The position numbers and the translations under genes were made by a program. This document shows, piece after piece, positions 5,969 to 8,153 of a DNA stretch of 8,153 bases. The stretch's first letter is position 1. Each line of letters opens with the position of its first letter. The stretch is from an uncultured Verrucomicrobiota bacterium (GTDB lineage: Bacteria > Verrucomicrobiota > Kiritimatiellia > RFP12 > UBA1067): assembly GCA_945613785.1 (NCBI GenBank), contig CALZAJ010000067.1:1-8153 (forward strand), read 5' to 3'. Below the pieces are notes generated by a model, which ran no database searches, had not been told where the DNA came from, and saw only the letters and a program-made list of their open reading frames with translations.

Positions 5969-7717
5969 ATGGCAATTCGCAAGCCTACGGCTCCTTCGGA
6001 GCGTTCGTCCGCGATGGCGGAAATGCTCGCCCAGGCGGGTCAGGAGTCCACGTTCAAGCCCGGTAGCCTCGTCGAGGGCACGGTCAGCGCCATCAAGGAT
6101 GATGACGTTTACATCGACATCGGTTACAAGTCCACCGGTTGTGTTGACGCCAGCGAGTTCGGCGATGCCGAGGTGAAGATCGGTGACAAGGTCACGGTTC
6201 TCCTCCGCGAGCTCGAGAATGACAAGACGGGCACGGTCAGCCTTTCCAAGAAGGCCGCTGACGACAAGATCCGCTGGGAGAAGATCCTGGAGCGTTATGT
6301 CGAGGGTTGTGTCGTTACCGGTACGATCAAGAGCGCCGTCCGCGGCGGTCTTCTCGTCGCGATCGACGATGTCGAGGCGTTCCTCCCTGGCAGCCAGGTC
6401 GAGGTCACCCCGGTCAAGGAGCTCGAGCCCTACGTCGGTCAGACCTTCGATTTCAAGGTCATCAAGATTTCCAACGAGCGTCGTAACCTCATCGTTTCGC
6501 GTCGTGAGCTCATCGAGGGCACGATGGCCGAGAAGAAGGCCGAGCTGCTCGCCTCGCTCCAGAAGGACGAGGTCAAGAAGGGCCGCGTGAAGAACATCAC
6601 CGATTTCGGTGCGTTCATCGATCTCGACGGTCTCGATGGTCTCCTCCACATCACCGATATGAGCTGGGGCCGCATCAAGCACCCGAGTGAAATGCTCAAG
6701 GTCGGCCAGGAGATCGAAGTCAAGGTTCTCGAGGTCGACCGCGACCGCGAGCGTGTCAGCCTCGGCCTCAAGCAGATCCAGGCCAATCCGTGGGATGCGA
6801 TCCAGGATCAGTTCCCGGTTGGCGCCCGCGTGTCTGGCAAGGTCGTCAATCTCGCCGCTTACGGTGCGTTCGTCGAGATCGCTCCTGGCATCGAGGGTCT
6901 CGTCCACATCTCCGAGTTCAGCTGGACGAAGCGCGTTGCCCGTGCGAGCGACATGCTCGCGACTGGCGATGAGGTCCAGGTCGTCGTCAAGGACATCGAC
7001 GTCGCCAACCAGAAGATCGCTCTCTCGATCCGCGAGACGCAGGCCAATCCGTGGGACACGGTTCAGGACCGCTTCCCGGTCGGCTCGAAGGTCAAGGGCA
7101 AGGTCCGCAACTTCACGAACTACGGTGCGTTCGTCGAGCTCGAGGAGGGCATCGACGGCATGATCCACGTCAGCGACATCAGCTGGACGCGCAAGATCAA
7201 CCACCCGTCCGAGTGCCTCCAGAAGGGTCAGGAAGTCGAGGCGGTCGTGCTCGACGTCAACCCGAAGGAACAGCGCATCTCGCTCGGCCTCAAGCAGGCT
7301 CAGAACGATCCGTGGACGGAGATCGCCTCCAAGTACGCGGTCGGCAGCGTGGTCAAGGGCAAGGTCAGCAAGATTGCCTCGTTCGGCGCGTTCGTCGAGC
7401 TCGAGGACGGTGTCGACGGCCTCGTTCACATCTCGCAGATCTCCGATCAGCGCGTTGAGAAGGTCAAGGACGCTCTCGACGTCGGTCAGGAAGTCGAGGC
7501 TCGCGTGGTCAAGGTTGACCGTGGCGACCGTCGCATTGGTCTCTCCATCCGCGCGATGACGATGACCGACGACGAGATCAAGGCGCTCGCGGCTGAGGCC
7601 GCCGGCGAAACCCCGGAGCCCGTCAGCGCGAAGACGGCCGGCAGCGAGAACCTCGGTGGTCTCGGCGCCGCGTTCGACAATGCGTTCGCCTCTTCCGAGT
7701 GGACGCCTGGCAACTAA
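5969..7717 (+). CDS. rpsA: 30S ribosomal protein S1
   Basis: S1 sits on the small ribosomal subunit and binds unstructured mRNA leaders to bring messages to the ribosome. This copy has 582 residues and six OB-fold S1 domains at about 31-95, 113-178, 199-268, 284-355, 371-442 and 458-527. Domains 1 and 2 are divergent (ribosome-binding in E. coli); 3 to 6 carry the RNA-binding pattern, for example TDFGAFIDLDGLDGLLHITD, NYGAFVELEEGIDGMIHVSD and SFGAFVELEDGVDGLVHISQ. Domain linkers repeat as QANPWD followed by FPVG (twice), then QNDPWT and YAVG. An N-terminal extension of about 30 residues and a flexible Ala/Glu/Gly tail of about 55 residues, ending in a short conserved-looking segment (LGAAFDNAFASSEW), flank the domains. 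The start is the first in-frame ATG after the promoter; M16 (position 6014) is a less likely alternative. It leads directly into rpmB. Confidence 0.96.
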   Translation: MAIRKPTAPSERSSAMAEMLAQAGQESTFKPGSLVEGTVSAIKDDDVYIDIGYKSTGCVDASEFGDAEVKIGDKVTVLLRELENDKTGTVSLSKKAADDKIRWEKILERYVEGCVVTGTIKSAVRGGLLVAIDDVEAFLPGSQVEVTPVKELEPYVGQTFDFKVIKISNERRNLIVSRRELIEGTMAEKKAELLASLQKDEVKKGRVKNITDFGAFIDLDGLDGLLHITDMSWGRIKHPSEMLKVGQEIEVKVLEVDRDRERVSLGLKQIQANPWDAIQDQFPVGARVSGKVVNLAAYGAFVEIAPGIEGLVHISEFSWTKRVARASDMLATGDEVQVVVKDIDVANQKIALSIRETQANPWDTVQDRFPVGSKVKGKVRNFTNYGAFVELEEGIDGMIHVSDISWTRKINHPSECLQKGQEVEAVVLDVNPKEQRISLGLKQAQNDPWTEIASKYAVGSVVKGKVSKIASFGAFVELEDGVDGLVHISQISDQRVEKVKDALDVGQEVEARVVKVDRGDRRIGLSIRAMTMTDDEIKALAAEAAGETPEPVSAKTAGSENLGGLGAAFDNAFASSEWTPGN

Positions 7718-7744
7718 TCAACTTCAAACGAAAGGAACAAGAAA

Positions 7745-7975
7745 ATGTCCAGAGTTTGTGATATTTGCGGTAAGGGTCCGTCGGTCGGCAATGTTGTCGT
7801 CCGTAAGGGTTCTCCGAAGTACAAGGGCGGCATCGGTCTCCACACGACCGGTATCACCAAGCGTCGCTTCCTCCCGAATCTTCAGTCCGTCCGTACGACG
7901 GATGGCAAGGGTAACGTCAAGCGCATGTGCGTTTGCACCCGCTGCCTGAAGAACGGCAAGGTCACGAAGGCCTAA
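7745..7975 (+). CDS. rpmB: 50S ribosomal protein L28 (zinc-binding form)
   Basis: L28 is a small 50S subunit protein. This one has 76 residues with the typical N-terminal CDICGKGPSVGN, the central TKRRFLPNLQSVR (39-50) and a C-terminal CTRCLKNGKV. Two CxxC pairs (C5/C8 and C64/C67) mark the zinc-binding version; many bacteria also keep a cysteine-free paralogue for zinc shortage, and none is seen here. The gene begins 27 bases after rpsA with AAGGA (7732-7736) eight bases before the ATG, and no promoter is evident in the gap, so it is most likely co-transcribed with rpsA. The codon choice is the same strongly biased set used in rpsA, as expected of highly expressed genes. Confidence 0.97.
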   Translation: MSRVCDICGKGPSVGNVVVRKGSPKYKGGIGLHTTGITKRRFLPNLQSVRTTDGKGNVKRMCVCTRCLKNGKVTKA

Positions 7976-7983
7976 TCGGTGAA

Positions 7984-8029
7984 ATGACGGAAGGGTCGGG
8001 CGTCTACCGACGTTCGGCCGTTCCGTCGT
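7984..8029 (+). terminator. Long RNA hairpin between rpmB and gap, possible terminator or gap leader element
   Basis: GACGGAA (7986-7992) pairs with TTCCGTC (8021-8027); after one G-G mismatch (7993/8020) bases 7994-8004 pair with 8009-8019, closing on a TACC loop. Two further outer pairs (7984-8029, 7985-8028) bring the stem to about 20 pairs. Four are G-U wobbles in the + strand RNA and would be A-C mismatches in the opposite transcript, so the structure belongs to the rpmB-to-gap RNA. No T-run follows (next bases are CCGAGAGAAAACAC), so a classic intrinsic terminator is doubtful; a 3'-end stabiliser, processing site or regulatory leader are alternatives. Confidence 0.5.
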
Positions 8030-8066
8030 CCGAGAGAAAACACTTCTAGTTAACAAAACAAAAAAC

Positions 8067-8071
8067 AAGGA
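8067..8071 (+). promoter_or_regulatory. gap: Ribosome binding site of gap in an A-rich leader
   Basis: AAGGA lies nine bases before the ATG at 8081 in an A-rich, unstructured stretch (8050-8080). The surrounding AAGGAACAA is repeated before rpmB (7732-7740). No convincing -10/-35 pair is visible between rpmB and gap. Confidence 0.6.
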
Positions 8072-8080
8072 ACAAATAAA

Positions 8081-8153
8081 ATGGCTATCAAGATTGGTAT
8101 CAACGGCTTCGGCCGTATCGGCCGCATGGTTTTCCGCGCGGCGGTTGAGAACT
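8081..8153 (+). CDS. gap: Glyceraldehyde-3-phosphate dehydrogenase, N-terminal fragment (3' end outside window)
   Basis: GAPDH oxidises glyceraldehyde 3-phosphate to 1,3-bisphosphoglycerate with NAD in cytoplasmic glycolysis. Only the first 24 codons are present, but they read MAIKIGINGFGRIGRMVFRA, the characteristic start of the NAD-binding Rossmann fold with the G-x-G-x-x-G loop at G9, G11 and G14. The catalytic cysteine domain lies beyond the window, so NAD versus NADP preference and the gap subtype cannot be judged. The gene follows rpmB by 105 bases, separated by the long hairpin, and may be read from the rpsA promoter or from an unrecognised one. Confidence 0.92.
   Translation, partial: MAIKIGINGFGRIGRMVFRAAVEN

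Noticed and set aside
5881..6066. Short + strand frame starting at GTG 5881 across the rpsA leader
   Set aside because: It begins inside the rpsA promoter, before the expected transcript start, and overlaps rpsA in another frame.
5729..7429. Long minus-strand open frame opposite rpsA and the GH2 3' end
   Set aside because: It runs across an intergenic promoter region and two unrelated genes, and its repetitive Asp/Leu-rich text is the mirror of the S1 domain repeats.
6000..7560. DNA repeats within rpsA as a mobile or tandem repeat element
   Set aside because: The repeats coincide with S1 OB-fold domains and are explained by the domain architecture of the protein.

Overview
The window is a GC-rich, densely packed bacterial stretch in which every supported gene lies on the + strand. 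It reads as core (housekeeping) chromosome with one carbohydrate-degrading gene inserted between two blocks. Codon third positions favour G/C. The organism makes isoprenoids by the DXP route (dxs) and has diaminopimelate epimerase. It also has a long Prc/Tsp-type C-terminal protease, which suggests a Gram-negative-type envelope. A zinc-type L28, A-rich leaders without strong Shine-Dalgarno sites on the ribosomal genes, and a secreted GH2 enzyme would fit a gut or sediment member of the PVC group (Verrucomicrobiota/Kiritimatiellota). That placement is an inference from style, not from a diagnostic marker.

Layout. Positions 1-359 hold the 3' end of dxs. It overlaps by 8 bases a small two-helix membrane protein with a NERD nuclease-like domain (352-1026). 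A Prc/Tsp-family protease follows 24 bases later (1051-3222), then dapF after two bases (3225-4025). These four genes look like one transcription unit linking isoprenoid precursor synthesis, envelope proteolysis and meso-diaminopimelate supply. A 178-base gap (4026-4203) holds two inverted repeats, then a promoter whose -10 box ends only seven bases before the ATG of a secreted GH2 glycosidase (4204-5850), so that gene is probably read from a leaderless mRNA.

A second promoter (5861-5890) starts the translation/glycolysis block: rpsA (six S1 domains, 5969-7717), rpmB (7745-7975), a long RNA-type hairpin (7984-8029) and the first 24 codons of gap (8081 to the window end). The rpsA leader contains mutually exclusive short hairpins and no good Shine-Dalgarno site, which would suit feedback control by S1.

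I see no CRISPR array, transposon, tRNA or rRNA. No multi-gene system here looks clearly undescribed. The most notable signals are the apparent leaderless GH2 gene and its reduced middle domain, the two structured RNA leaders or spacers, and the NERD protein embedded in a dxs operon.
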